Below are positions 26,948 to 35,244 of a stretch of DNA of 64,000 nt, piece by piece. Within the stretch, counting starts at the first letter, position 1. Every line of letters begins with the position of its first letter. The stretch spans positions 186,001 to 250,000 of the forward strand of contig NZ_LLXV01000055.1 in assembly GCF_001431665.1 (NCBI RefSeq), given 5' to 3'. Origin of the DNA: Stenotrophomonas beteli. Its GTDB lineage: Bacteria > Pseudomonadota > Gammaproteobacteria > Xanthomonadales > Xanthomonadaceae. Below the pieces are notes generated by a model. That model had not been told where the DNA came from, did no database searches, and saw only the letters and a program-made list of their open reading frames with translations. The translations under genes were made by a program, and so were the position numbers.

Positions 26948-27655
26948 ATGCCATGGCAGAAGATCAGCGAACTTCCTGACCAGCGATTCGTCGGCCCCTA
27001 CGGCACGGAATTCTGGCGAATCCACGAAGGCCAGGTCTTCCACCAGGGTCGGTTGCTGCGCAAGGCCGACGCGGCCAGTTTCGAGTTCATCCCCGAACAC
27101 TATTTCATCGCGCGCGATTCGCACGCCATCTACCACGCCTGGACGCGCCTGCCTGCGATTGACCGCGACAGCTTCCGCCAGTGCGGCGATTACTGGCTGG
27201 ACAAGCGCAATGTCTACTTCGAATACGAGACTTCGCTGAAAGCCTTGGCCGAAGCCAATTGCGCGACTTTCCGCAGTATGGGCGGCGGCTACGGTGCCGA
27301 CGATCACGGCGGCTGGTACTGCGGCCGACGCATGAAGCATTGCCTGCGCGGCGACCTGCTGCAGACAATCCCGCAGGACCCGCTGTACGCCGTTGACGAC
27401 AGCAGCGTCTACTGCGACGGGAAGCCTCTGCCCGGCGTGGATCAACCGCGCTGGCGGCTGCTGGACGGACACTTCTCGGGCGATGGCAGCCGTGTCTACT
27501 ACTTGGAACGGAAGCTGCCGCGCGTGGATGTGGCGTCGTGGCGTCTGTTGCAGGGGAGCTGGTCGCGGGACCATAAACACCTGTTCCATATGTTCATGAT
27601 CGAGACCGACCCGATGCTGCGTGCACAGCATGGTTTCACGGATGATGAGGGTTGA
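26948..27655 (+). CDS. DKNYY-family protein, unknown function
   Basis: 235 residues from ATG at 26948; a longer frame would include the repeat cluster. No signal peptide or membrane segment. The protein repeats short units of the type FIARDSHAIYHAWTRLP, YWLDKRNVYFEY, DDSSVYCDGKPLPGVD and GDGSRVYYLERKLPRVD, the D-x-x-x-VYY pattern of the DKNYY family, a beta-rich repeat of unknown role. No functional link to its neighbours is evident. Confidence 0.75.
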   Translation: MPWQKISELPDQRFVGPYGTEFWRIHEGQVFHQGRLLRKADAASFEFIPEHYFIARDSHAIYHAWTRLPAIDRDSFRQCGDYWLDKRNVYFEYETSLKALAEANCATFRSMGGGYGADDHGGWYCGRRMKHCLRGDLLQTIPQDPLYAVDDSSVYCDGKPLPGVDQPRWRLLDGHFSGDGSRVYYLERKLPRVDVASWRLLQGSWSRDHKHLFHMFMIETDPMLRAQHGFTDDEG

Positions 27656-27667
27656 CGCGCGAAGCGG

Positions 27668-28081
27668 TTACCGTGACACCTTGATCTGCGTCAGCCGTCC
27701 CCCGGACGCCCTGGCATGCGGTACGCGGAACATTGCACCAGGTTGCACGAGTTCGGCCTGCTGCATCATCTTGGGCCACCACTCCAGAAGCCGCGCTGCG
27801 CGCTCGTAGTGATTGAACGTGCTCCAGCCCTTGGCCAGAACGAATACGGTCAGGCCGAGGCGTGCGATCGCCTCGCGCTCTGCGGGCTTGCGATGATGAT
27901 GATCCTGGGTAACGTGTACGCGGATGCCACGCTGAGTGGCCGCGTCGAAGAGCTCCAGGTCAGTAGTGCCGGGCATCACGAACTCCCTTACGTGGAAGAC
28001 TTCGTGTTCGTCCGTTCCTGCAATGGCGTCGATGGCCCGGGCCAGCGCGGGCGGAAGATTCTCATCGATCTGCGCCTTCAA
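27668..28081 (-). CDS. Putative toxin, DUF5615 PIN-like nuclease fold
   Basis: 137 residues. The N-terminus KAQIDENLPPALARAI carries the conserved DENLP acidic motif of the DUF5615/Mut7-C-like PIN-related proteins. Further acidic positions include FDAATQRGI and VTQDHHHR with the DxDF-like TQDHHH site, then LGLTVFVL. PIN-like toxins are metal-dependent RNases. The start overlaps the upstream partner's stop by 4 bp (ATGA), the arrangement of toxin-antitoxin modules. Family and pairing are recognised; RNase activity is inferred. Confidence 0.75.
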   Translation of the reverse strand: MKAQIDENLPPALARAIDAIAGTDEHEVFHVREFVMPGTTDLELFDAATQRGIRVHVTQDHHHRKPAEREAIARLGLTVFVLAKGWSTFNHYERAARLLEWWPKMMQQAELVQPGAMFRVPHARASGGRLTQIKVSR

Positions 28082-28782
28082 GGCGCGGCTCGATTCTCGA
28101 ACTGCAGTGCTTTCTTCACTGCAGTCAGAGATAGGTCATACAGCCTGGCCACGCGACGCTCGTCGCCACCTTCGGCGCGCAGCGCCTCGACAATGGCGAT
28201 GGTAGGAACGCCCGATTCGGCAAGGATGGGCTGACCAAAACTGCGCTGTGGATCAAATACCACCGCACGGGATCCCTTCAGTGGGAACCATCGTTCGGCA
28301 CGATCATCGATGCCCAGTTCGATGCCGTCACGCAGCGAAGGTGCGATGACCTTGCGCATCACGTCCTGGCGCTTCACCACGTCCACCAGTGCGGCATCGC
28401 CGCTGTCGCCCACGAGCTCCATGAAAATGCGGCGCCCATCGGTCTTGAAGCTCGTGCTGGTGAAGGGGTACTCCTTACCGAGCCGCTCGTTCAGCTCGAC
28501 AATGGTTCGCCGCACCAGGTTGAGTGGCACGCCACATGCGACGAATGTGCGGACGAAGCGCAGCTCGATCAGATCGCGAAAGCCAATGCCGTCGATCTCT
28601 GAATCGGCCCATTGCGACTTCCACAGGGGAGGGTGGGCTTTCGGATTCCCGTGCTTCCGACCCTGGTAGCCTTTCAGCCACCGGCGCAGTTCCGACGAAC
28701 TGCCGCCAATGAAGCGCGCAGCATCGGCGTAGGAATAGAGACCGACGCCGAGGCTGTCCTGTGCTGGCAAGGCGATACCCAT
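28078..28782 (-). CDS. Putative antitoxin with N-terminal HTH and C-terminal DUF433
   Basis: 234 residues from ATG 28782 (ATG 28800 would add six). The N-terminus YSYADAARFIGGSSSELRRWLKG looks like a MerR-type helix-turn-helix. The middle has FRDLIELRFVRTFVACGVPL. The end is a DUF433 domain: SGVPTIAIVEALRAEGGDER then VARLYDLSLTAVKKAL, itself helix-turn-helix-like. DUF433 proteins pair with DUF5615 toxins and presumably repress their own operon. It is much longer than the usual 75-residue DUF433 antitoxin because of the fused N-terminal part. Confidence 0.75.
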   Translation of the reverse strand: MGIALPAQDSLGVGLYSYADAARFIGGSSSELRRWLKGYQGRKHGNPKAHPPLWKSQWADSEIDGIGFRDLIELRFVRTFVACGVPLNLVRRTIVELNERLGKEYPFTSTSFKTDGRRIFMELVGDSGDAALVDVVKRQDVMRKVIAPSLRDGIELGIDDRAERWFPLKGSRAVVFDPQRSFGQPILAESGVPTIAIVEALRAEGGDERRVARLYDLSLTAVKKALQFENRAAP

Positions 28783-28919
28783 GGCGCCGAGTCTACTCAA
28801 TCCGAATGGAGCTGGAGTACAGAATCACATTCTGCGCCCTGCGGGACTCATAAACTGAGAACGGAGACATGCGCGGGCGAATCTGCCCGGTGATTGGCAG
28901 GCCGAAGCCGACAAGAAGA

Positions 28920-28996
28920 TGGCGCGCCCGGAGGGATTCGAACCCCCGACCAATGGCTTCGGAAGCCACTACTCTATCCGGCTGAGCTACGGGCGC
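28920..28996 (-). tRNA. tRNA-Arg (anticodon CCG)
   Basis: 77 nt including an encoded CCA. The acceptor stem GCGCCCG pairs with CGGGCGC. The D arm is AGCTCAGCCGGATAGAGT, the anticodon stem GTGGC/GCCAT encloses the loop TTCCGAA with CCG as anticodon, and the T arm has GGTTCGAATCC. It reads CGG codons. On the minus strand between ubiA and the toxin-antitoxin pair. Confidence 0.97.
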
Positions 28997-29145
28997 GTTG
29001 TAGAACCGCCGCACCACCGGCCAGTGCCGGGGCGGGCATCGCAGCGCCATGAGGCGGTGCGGGAGGGGCATTCTATCCAGTTTCGCCGAACAAATCTCCC
29101 CCCACCGGCAAAGCCCTCGCAGAGGGGCAGGAGTATCCTATCGCC

Positions 29146-30039
29146 ATGGCTGATACCCCCCTCACTTCGCCGCAGTCGCCGGCGACGCCGCGTTGGCGGC
29201 ATTACTGGAGTCTGATGCGCGCTGATCGCCCGATCGGCACGCTGCTGCTGCTGTGGCCCACCTGGTGGGCGTTGTGGCTGGCTGCCGGCGGCCTGCCGCC
29301 GCTGTGGACGCTGTTCGTGTTCACCGCTGGCGTGTGGTTGACCCGCTCGGCCGGTTGCGTCATCAACGACTACGCCGACCGCTGGCTCGACCCGCATGTG
29401 GAGCGCACCAAGGCGCGTCCGCTGGCCACCGGCGCGATCAGCGGCCGCGCCGCGCTCGCCCTGTTTGCCATACTGATGCTGGTGGCATTTGGCCTGGTGC
29501 TGACCCTGAACGGGCTGACCATCGGCCTGAGCTTCATCGGCGTGTTCCTGGCCGCCAGCTACCCGTACCTGAAGCGCTACACCCATCTGCCGCAGGTCTA
29601 CCTGGGCATGTCGTTCGGCTGGGGCATCCCGATGGCGTTCGCCGCCGTGCAGGGCGAGGTGCCGATGCTGGGCTGGCTGCTGTATGCCGGCAACATCCTG
29701 TGGTCTACCGCCTACGACACCTGGTACGCCATGGTCGATCGCGAGGACGACCTGAAGATGGGCTCGCACTCGACCGCGATCCTGTTTGGCGACCTGGACC
29801 TGGTCATCCAGGGCGTGTTGTACGCGCTGTTCCTGGCCACCATGGCCCTGGTGGGCGTGCGCGGTGGCCTGGGCGGCTACTACCTGGCCGGCGTGGCGGT
29901 GGCCACTGTGCTGGTGGTTTACGAATTCTGGATCTGCCGCAACCGCGAGCGCGGCCCCTGCTTCAAGGCGTTCCTGCACAACAACTGGGTCGGCGCCGCG
30001 TTGTTTGCCGGCCTCGCCGTGGATCTGGCGCTGCGCTGA
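29146..30039 (+). CDS. ubiA: 4-hydroxybenzoate octaprenyltransferase
   Basis: 297 residues, about eight membrane helices. Both Asp-rich prenyl-diphosphate motifs are present: [19 protein letters not shown] near residue 75 and [17 protein letters not shown] near residue 190. UbiA attaches the polyprenyl tail to 4-hydroxybenzoate in ubiquinone synthesis at the inner membrane. Length is standard (about 290). The usual partner ubiC is not adjacent. Confidence 0.96.
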   Translation: MADTPLTSPQSPATPRWRHYWSLMRADRPIGTLLLLWPTWWALWLAAGGLPPLWTLFVFTAGVWLTRSAGCVINDYADRWLDPHVERTKARPLATGAISGRAALALFAILMLVAFGLVLTLNGLTIGLSFIGVFLAASYPYLKRYTHLPQVYLGMSFGWGIPMAFAAVQGEVPMLGWLLYAGNILWSTAYDTWYAMVDREDDLKMGSHSTAILFGDLDLVIQGVLYALFLATMALVGVRGGLGGYYLAGVAVATVLVVYEFWICRNRERGPCFKAFLHNNWVGAALFAGLAVDLALR

Positions 30040-30046
30040 GAAGCGC

Positions 30047-30170
30047 AGCCGAGCGTGGACTCGGCTCTACAGGTGGCCACCCCGAAACCGGATATCCGTA
30101 GCGCCCGAGCCCATGCTCGGGCGGCGGCGCGCAGCGCCAGGTATCCCGCCACCTACGACCAATAGGTGGC
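30047..30170. repeat. SMAG palindromes and a further hairpin after ubiA
   Basis: AGCCGAG-loop-CTCGGCTCTAC (30047-30070) and GTAGCGCCCGAGCCCATGC with its returning arm (30098-30123) are SMAG elements. GCCACCTA-CGACCAA-TAGGTGGC (30148-30170) is an unrelated 8-bp inverted repeat 57 bp before the next start that could be a hairpin or an operator. Confidence 0.75.
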
Positions 30171-30226
30171 TGACAGCCCGCGCACCACCGCCCAGAATCG
30201 GGCCATCGAACCTGGGAGGGTAGGCG

Positions 30227-31651
30227 ATGGCCTCGACGGCAGCAGTACAGGACGGCTGGATGGCGCGCGCTGCGCTGCGCTCGGCCGCCTGGGCGGAAAA
30301 ATGGTTCCCCGATGCGTACGTGTTCGCGGTGTTGGGCGTGGTCATCGTCGCATTGGCGGCGATGGGCTTCGGCTCGACCCCGCAGGCGACCGCCAGCGCC
30401 TTCGGTGACGGTTTCTGGAGCCTCATTCCCTTCACCATGCAGATGGCCTTCGTGGTCATCGGCGGCTACGCCGTGGCCACCGCGCCGGTGGTCGCGCGCT
30501 TCATCGACTTCCTGGCACGGGTCCCGCGCACCGGTCGTGGCGCGGTGGTGTACGTGGGCCTGGTCAGCATGCTGGCCTCGCTGCTCAGCTGGGGTTTCTC
30601 GCTGGTGTTCGGTGGCCTGCTGGTGCGGGCGCTGGCCCGCCGCACCGAACTGCACATGGATTACCGCGCCGCCGGCGCGTCGGCCTACCTGGGGCTGGGC
30701 GCGGTGTGGGCGATGGGCCTGAGTTCGTCGGCCGCACAGTTGCAGGCCAATCCGGCCAGCATGCCGCCGGGGCTGGTGGAGATCACGGGCGTGTTGCCCT
30801 TCACCGAAACCATCTTCCTGTGGCAGTCGATCGCACTGACCGCGGCATTGATCCTGGTCTCGCTGCTGATTGCCTGGCTCACCGCGCCGGCTGCCGGTAG
30901 TGCGCGCACGGCCGAGGAGTTCCCCGGCGCCGCGCAGGCGGAGGCGGAGCCGCTGCAGCGCCGCACGCGCCCGGGCGAATGGCTGGAGTACAGCCCGCTG
31001 CTGACCGTGCTGCTCTCGCTGCTGGCGTTCGGCTGGCTGTTCAACGAGTTCGCCAACAAGCCGGTGATCACCGCCATCGCCAACCTCAACACCTACAACT
31101 TCCTGTTCATCTCGTTGGGCCTGCTGCTGCACTGGCGGCCGCGCAGCTTCCTCAACGCGGTGGCCAAAGCGGTGCCGAGCACCACCGGCGTGCTGATCCA
31201 GTTCCCGCTGTACGGCGGCATCGCAATGATCCTCACCCACGCTGCCGGCGGCGATGGGCAGACGTTGGCGCACCGGCTGTCGAGCCTGTTCGTGCACGTG
31301 GCCAGCACCGATACCTTCGCGCTGGTGATGGGCGTGTACTCAGCGGTACTGGGTTTCTTCGTGCCGTCCGGTGGCGGCAAGTGGATCATCGAAGCGCCGT
31401 ACGTGATGCAGGCCGCCAACGAACTGAAGGCGCACCTGGGCTGGGCGGTGCAGGTCTACAACGCGGCCGAAGCGCTGCCGAACCTGATCAACCCGTTCTG
31501 GATGCTGCCGCTGCTGGGTGTGCTGGGGCTGAAGGCTCGCGACATCGTGGGCTTCACTTTCATCCAGCTGCTGGTGCACATCCCGCTGGTGCTGGGCCTG
31601 CTGTGGCTGCTGGGCATGACCCTGGCCTATGTGCCGCCGGTGATGCCCTGA
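30227..31651 (+). CDS. Short-chain fatty acid transporter, AtoE family
   Basis: 474 residues with about ten to twelve membrane helices. The family pattern begins AEKWFPDAYVFAVLGVVIV and continues with SWGFSLVFGGLLVR, an ATP-free transporter core and the conserved VPSGGGKWIIEAPYV segment in the last third. AtoE carries acetoacetate or short-chain fatty acids. The usual ato genes (CoA transferase, thiolase) are not adjacent, so the substrate is inferred from the family. Stand-alone gene. Confidence 0.9.
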   Translation: MASTAAVQDGWMARAALRSAAWAEKWFPDAYVFAVLGVVIVALAAMGFGSTPQATASAFGDGFWSLIPFTMQMAFVVIGGYAVATAPVVARFIDFLARVPRTGRGAVVYVGLVSMLASLLSWGFSLVFGGLLVRALARRTELHMDYRAAGASAYLGLGAVWAMGLSSSAAQLQANPASMPPGLVEITGVLPFTETIFLWQSIALTAALILVSLLIAWLTAPAAGSARTAEEFPGAAQAEAEPLQRRTRPGEWLEYSPLLTVLLSLLAFGWLFNEFANKPVITAIANLNTYNFLFISLGLLLHWRPRSFLNAVAKAVPSTTGVLIQFPLYGGIAMILTHAAGGDGQTLAHRLSSLFVHVASTDTFALVMGVYSAVLGFFVPSGGGKWIIEAPYVMQAANELKAHLGWAVQVYNAAEALPNLINPFWMLPLLGVLGLKARDIVGFTFIQLLVHIPLVLGLLWLLGMTLAYVPPVMP

Positions 31652-31891
31652 AGCCAGCCCGTTCAGCGCGTGTTTTCGCTCCCGGATGCCATGAATGGGT
31701 ATCCGGCTGACCCGGGCATCAGCACATGCCGAACCCGCATGAATCCTTCAGTGGCTTGTGCCACAAGGGCCTGTGCGTGTTCATTCACGCGTGTACACAT
31801 GGATGTAGCCGCGCACCCACGCGTGATTAACCAACCGCTGCAGACGATGGCCACGTCCACCGCATTCCGCGTGTGGCTTTGGAGATCGGAC

Positions 31892-32059
31892 ATGGCACAG
31901 CAGAACCAGAACCAGAACCCGAACCAGAAGCAGCAGGGCCAGCAGAACCAGCAGGATCAGCAGCAGGGCCGTGGCCGCGACCAGCAGCAGCAACAGCAGC
32001 AGGAACAGCAGAAGCGCAACCAGAACCAGCAGCAGGGCGGCCACGACGAAGAAGAATGA
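31892..32059 (+). CDS. 55-residue Gln/Asn-rich low-complexity protein
   Basis: Composition is extreme: more than half Gln and Asn, organised as NQNQNPNQ, QQGQQNQQDQQQ, a GRGRD spacer, a run of seven Gln, and an acidic end HDEEE. The start is ATG at 31892 with GGAG at a correct distance; a hairpin terminator follows 28 bp after the stop. No hydrophobic residues exist for folding, so it should be disordered. Such short Q-rich ORFs are annotated as hypothetical in Stenotrophomonas and Xanthomonas. Function unknown. Confidence 0.65.
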   Translation: MAQQNQNQNPNQKQQGQQNQQDQQQGRGRDQQQQQQQEQQKRNQNQQQGGHDEEE

Positions 32060-32087
32060 CCGCGCCGCACGCGCGGTGTGACCGATG

Positions 32088-32110
32088 AAGCCCCGCCCTG
32101 TGCGGGGCTT
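32088..32110. terminator. Bidirectional hairpin terminator
   Basis: AAGCCCCG-N7-CGGGGCTT, a perfect 8-bp stem followed on the plus side by TCGCTTATT. It sits between the convergent Gln-rich gene and the papain-like gene, ending three bases before the latter's stop, and may serve both. Confidence 0.75.
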
Positions 32111-32113
32111 CGC

Positions 32114-32740
32114 TTATTCCAGCACGCCGATGCGCTGCAGCACCGGTGCCGCCGACATGTCGTTTGGATTAGTGCCGGGCTGATCCTGCGGCACCTCCAT
32201 GCCCATGCCGCGGTACAGGTCGACCCAGTGCTGGGCGATCTGCCCGGTCTGCGCATTGCGGAAGTTCATCGGCTGCAACGCGAACACGTGGTGCGCGCGG
32301 AACGCGCGTTCGATGAAGTCCGAGCAGTAGTAGCTGTCCTCGTTCAACACATATGACGTGTTGTACGGCTTGCCCAGCATCGTGCGCGCGGTCGCGACCG
32401 CATCCTTGATGGCGGCCTGCTGCGGCGCGCGCAGGCGATAGACCACGATCTGACGCTGCTTTGCGCGCGCGTCCTGGCGGAAATCGGACAGCGACTGCCG
32501 GCGCGATCCTTTCTCATCGGCATGCAGCACGTTCCAGCCCTTCGGCGCGGAGGCGATCAGTGCGACGTGATCGAAACTGGGCGATCCCTGCTTGCCGGTG
32601 GCATCGTCGATGGCCGCGCTCAGGCCGCTGTGGCCGGCAGTAACGAACAGCAGGTCGCCTTCGCGGAGGTCGATGGCCATCGCCACAGCCGGCCACAGTG
32701 CGGGCAGCAGCAGGCCGATCAGGAGCAGCACGCGATGCAT
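32114..32740 (-). CDS. YiiX/YebB-like permuted papain-fold (NlpC/P60-type) hydrolase
   Basis: 208 residues from ATG 32740 with a signal peptide ending near AMA-I. The order of catalytic residues is circularly permuted: His in PSFDHVALIA comes first and Cys in DSYYCSDFIERAF near residue 150 comes second. The start of the fold, DLREGDLLFV, is typical of YiiX. Such exported enzymes are thought to cleave amide or ester bonds of cell-wall or lipid substrates; the substrate here is unknown. Confidence 0.85.
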   Translation of the reverse strand: MHRVLLLIGLLLPALWPAVAMAIDLREGDLLFVTAGHSGLSAAIDDATGKQGSPSFDHVALIASAPKGWNVLHADEKGSRRQSLSDFRQDARAKQRQIVVYRLRAPQQAAIKDAVATARTMLGKPYNTSYVLNEDSYYCSDFIERAFRAHHVFALQPMNFRNAQTGQIAQHWVDLYRGMGMEVPQDQPGTNPNDMSAAPVLQRIGVLE

Positions 32741-32822
32741 GGGCGGTCTCGGACAGGCGGAAGGCTGCAAGTGTAGGGCGCGCGGTAGCATGGGGCGACC
32801 GGACCGGATTCAGGATGATCCC

Positions 32823-33335
32823 ATGCGTCGCTTTCGCGCATCCGCTGTACTGGTGCTTGCCGCAGGGCTGGGTGCGGCGGCCTGCACGCCTGCACCGCAG
32901 GCGCTTCCCGCTGAAGCCTCATCCGCCGCAGCGGCGCCGGCGACCACGGCGGCCGTGGTGCAGCCTGCACCGGCGCGCTCGAGCGCGGGCTGCCCGTACC
33001 CGGAGTTCGATGCCTTCCTGACGCACTTCGGCAGCGAGATCGCGCTGCAGGAGAAAGCCACCGCCGATCCACTGCTGGACAGTTACATCGACCCCGAGGC
33101 TGAGCCCGAACCGCGCAAGGTGGAGAGCCGTCTGGCGCTGGCGGACGTCGAATGGCCGGTGATGCCCGATCCGGCCGCACTGGCCGGGCAGGGGCGCGAG
33201 CTGCAGGTCAGCGCGCTGGCCGATGGACAGCGCCAGGTGCAGATCCGCACACCGGACAGCAGTGACCAGCAGACGTATACCTTCGCGCGGGCGCCGTGCT
33301 GGACGCTGGTCAGGCGCGAGGATGAGGCGATCTGA
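32823..33335 (+). CDS. Putative exported lipoprotein, unknown function
   Basis: 170 residues. The signal LVLAAGLGAAAC gives an imperfect lipobox (AAAC). A linker of Ala, Pro and Thr (about residues 22-55) is followed by a compact domain starting CPYPEFDAFLTHFGSEIALQ and ending with CWTLVRREDEAI; the two Cys may be disulfide bonded. Proteins of this outline are common hypotheticals in Stenotrophomonas. It precedes the M3-like peptidase gene by 73 bp on the same strand. Confidence 0.75.
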   Translation: MRRFRASAVLVLAAGLGAAACTPAPQALPAEASSAAAAPATTAAVVQPAPARSSAGCPYPEFDAFLTHFGSEIALQEKATADPLLDSYIDPEAEPEPRKVESRLALADVEWPVMPDPAALAGQGRELQVSALADGQRQVQIRTPDSSDQQTYTFARAPCWTLVRREDEAI

Positions 33336-33408
33336 TGCCTGACCCGGCACAGGCAGGGAAAGTGGCTGGCTGCTAGGCTTGAAGCCTGGACCAGGCAGGG
33401 AGACGCCG

Positions 33409-35244
33409 ATGCAGGCTCGCAGGATTCGCACCGCCACCGCCATTGCCGTGCTGCTGGCGATGCTGCCTTGCACCGGCCTCCGTGCGCAGTCGGTGCGTGC
33501 CGACGATCGCGCCCTCTTTGGCAACGCCACGGCTGAACAGTCTGCGCGTGATGCATTGGGCAAGCAGCTGGAGACCCTGCAGCATGCGACCGGCATCGCA
33601 CCTGCGGAGCGCTTCCAGCAGGCCGAGGCGATGGAAGCGCAGTGCCTGCGCCACCACAGCTACCTGCACCTGCAGGCCGCCCGCAATGCGCGCGATCATC
33701 GTCCGGCGCAGGCGCTGGACGAGGTGATGGGGCTGTGCAGCCGCATCGCCCGTACCGCCCGCGCCGCGCTGCGCCAGGCGCCTGCGGACGCTGCCTGGAC
33801 GCGGCCCTATGGCTTCCTTCGCACGCGCGCGCAGAAGGAGGCCGCCGCTCCGGCCAATCCCGCGCTGGACCAGGCCGTGGATGCCTTGGCCGATCCTGCG
33901 CTGGACAGCTTCGCGCGCCTGCGTGGGCAGATCCTGCGCACGGCCGAGTACCCGCAGATCGAACGTGACGGGCTGCATTGGGATACCGGGCGCGACAGAC
34001 AGGCACTGGCCCAGCATCGCGACCGCACGCTGCGCGAGGCCGGTTGGAAGGGCTACTGGCAGGGCCTGCACTCGCGCCGCGAGCCGATGGCCTCGGTGCT
34101 GCTGGGGCTGGTGCAGGTGAACGATGCGACCGCGCGCCTGCAGGGGGAGGGCTCCGCGCCAGTGCGCGGCTACCAGCGCATGGGCCTGGATACATTGGCG
34201 GTGGACGCGACGCTGCAGGCGATCGAACGCCATGCAGGGGATCGTCGCGCCTACCAGAACATGCTGCTGCGCCACGCGGCACAGTCCGGCATCGATGCAC
34301 CGCAGATCTGGGATATCACGGTGCCCGACGCCGGTTACACGCCGCCGGTGCTGACGCTGGTGCAGTTGCGCGACAACGCCGCAGAGGCGATGCAGAATCT
34401 CGGGCCGGCGTATGTCGCGGAGCTGCGCGCGTTGCTCGATCCGGCCAACCGGCGCATAGACCTCGCTACCGGGCAGGGCAATCGCAGCCAGGATGCGTTC
34501 GCAGTGAATGCTCCTGGCGCGCCGGCGCTGCTGTACGTCGGGGTGCGCAGGGGTGATCTGGAAAGCGATGTCGAAATCGCCCATGAAGCCGGTCATGCCA
34601 TGCACGGTGAGTGGATGCAGCGCGGCCATGCCTCGCCGCTGCAGCGCAACGGCAGCCCGTGGCTGACCGAGGCCTTCGCCATCTACAACGAGCTGCGCTT
34701 CCGCGACCAGCTGTACCAGCAGGCAGAGGACCCGCGGGCCAAGGCCTATTACCTGAAATCCCTGCTGGACGATATGGTGCTGCAGCTGTTCACCTCTTCC
34801 GAAGAGGCGCAGCTGGAGCAGTCGATCTACCAGGGCGTGGCCGACAACACGCTGGGTACCGCCGATGACCTGGACGCGTTGACCGGCCGGGTGCTGGCGC
34901 GCTTCGGTCAGGATCCGGAGCGCTATCCGCAGCTGCGCAACGGCTGGATCGGAAAGCGCCTGATGTACGACGACCCTAACTATCTGGTCAATTACCTGTA
35001 TGCGGGCCTGCTGGCGGTGCAGCTCTATGTGCAGGATCAGCGCGACCCGGAGCGCTTCCGCCAGCGCTACCTCAGCGTGCTGGGCGAAGGCTTTGATCGC
35101 GCGCCGAACGAGCAGGTGGCACAACTGCTGGGGCAGGCGCCGGATTGGCCGGCCCTGGTGGAGGCCGACCTGCAGGTGTTCAACCAGTTGGCCGGACGGC
35201 TGCGGGCATTGCACGCGCGGATCGAGCAAGGGCAGGGCGCATGA
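33409..35244 (+). CDS. Exported M3-like zinc metallopeptidase
   Basis: 611 residues from ATG 33409, with a signal peptide ending near LRA-Q. The zinc site is HEAGH (H392, E393, H396) and the third ligand Glu probably lies in LTEAFAIYNE about 28 residues later, the gluzincin arrangement of oligopeptidases. The largely helical N-terminal half fits an M3 (thimet/oligoendopeptidase F) fold. It probably trims peptides in the periplasm. The stop overlaps the next start (ATGA). Confidence 0.85.
   Translation: MQARRIRTATAIAVLLAMLPCTGLRAQSVRADDRALFGNATAEQSARDALGKQLETLQHATGIAPAERFQQAEAMEAQCLRHHSYLHLQAARNARDHRPAQALDEVMGLCSRIARTARAALRQAPADAAWTRPYGFLRTRAQKEAAAPANPALDQAVDALADPALDSFARLRGQILRTAEYPQIERDGLHWDTGRDRQALAQHRDRTLREAGWKGYWQGLHSRREPMASVLLGLVQVNDATARLQGEGSAPVRGYQRMGLDTLAVDATLQAIERHAGDRRAYQNMLLRHAAQSGIDAPQIWDITVPDAGYTPPVLTLVQLRDNAAEAMQNLGPAYVAELRALLDPANRRIDLATGQGNRSQDAFAVNAPGAPALLYVGVRRGDLESDVEIAHEAGHAMHGEWMQRGHASPLQRNGSPWLTEAFAIYNELRFRDQLYQQAEDPRAKAYYLKSLLDDMVLQLFTSSEEAQLEQSIYQGVADNTLGTADDLDALTGRVLARFGQDPERYPQLRNGWIGKRLMYDDPNYLVNYLYAGLLAVQLYVQDQRDPERFRQRYLSVLGEGFDRAPNEQVAQLLGQAPDWPALVEADLQVFNQLAGRLRALHARIEQGQGA

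Noticed and set aside
28920-28996. tRNA-Arg as attachment site of an integrated element
   Set aside because: No integrase, no repeat of the tRNA 3' end and no composition change on either side beyond the toxin-antitoxin pair.
31663-31893. Antisense 76-codon frame before the Gln-rich gene
   Set aside because: No ribosome site or codon bias; it lies in what looks like a promoter region.
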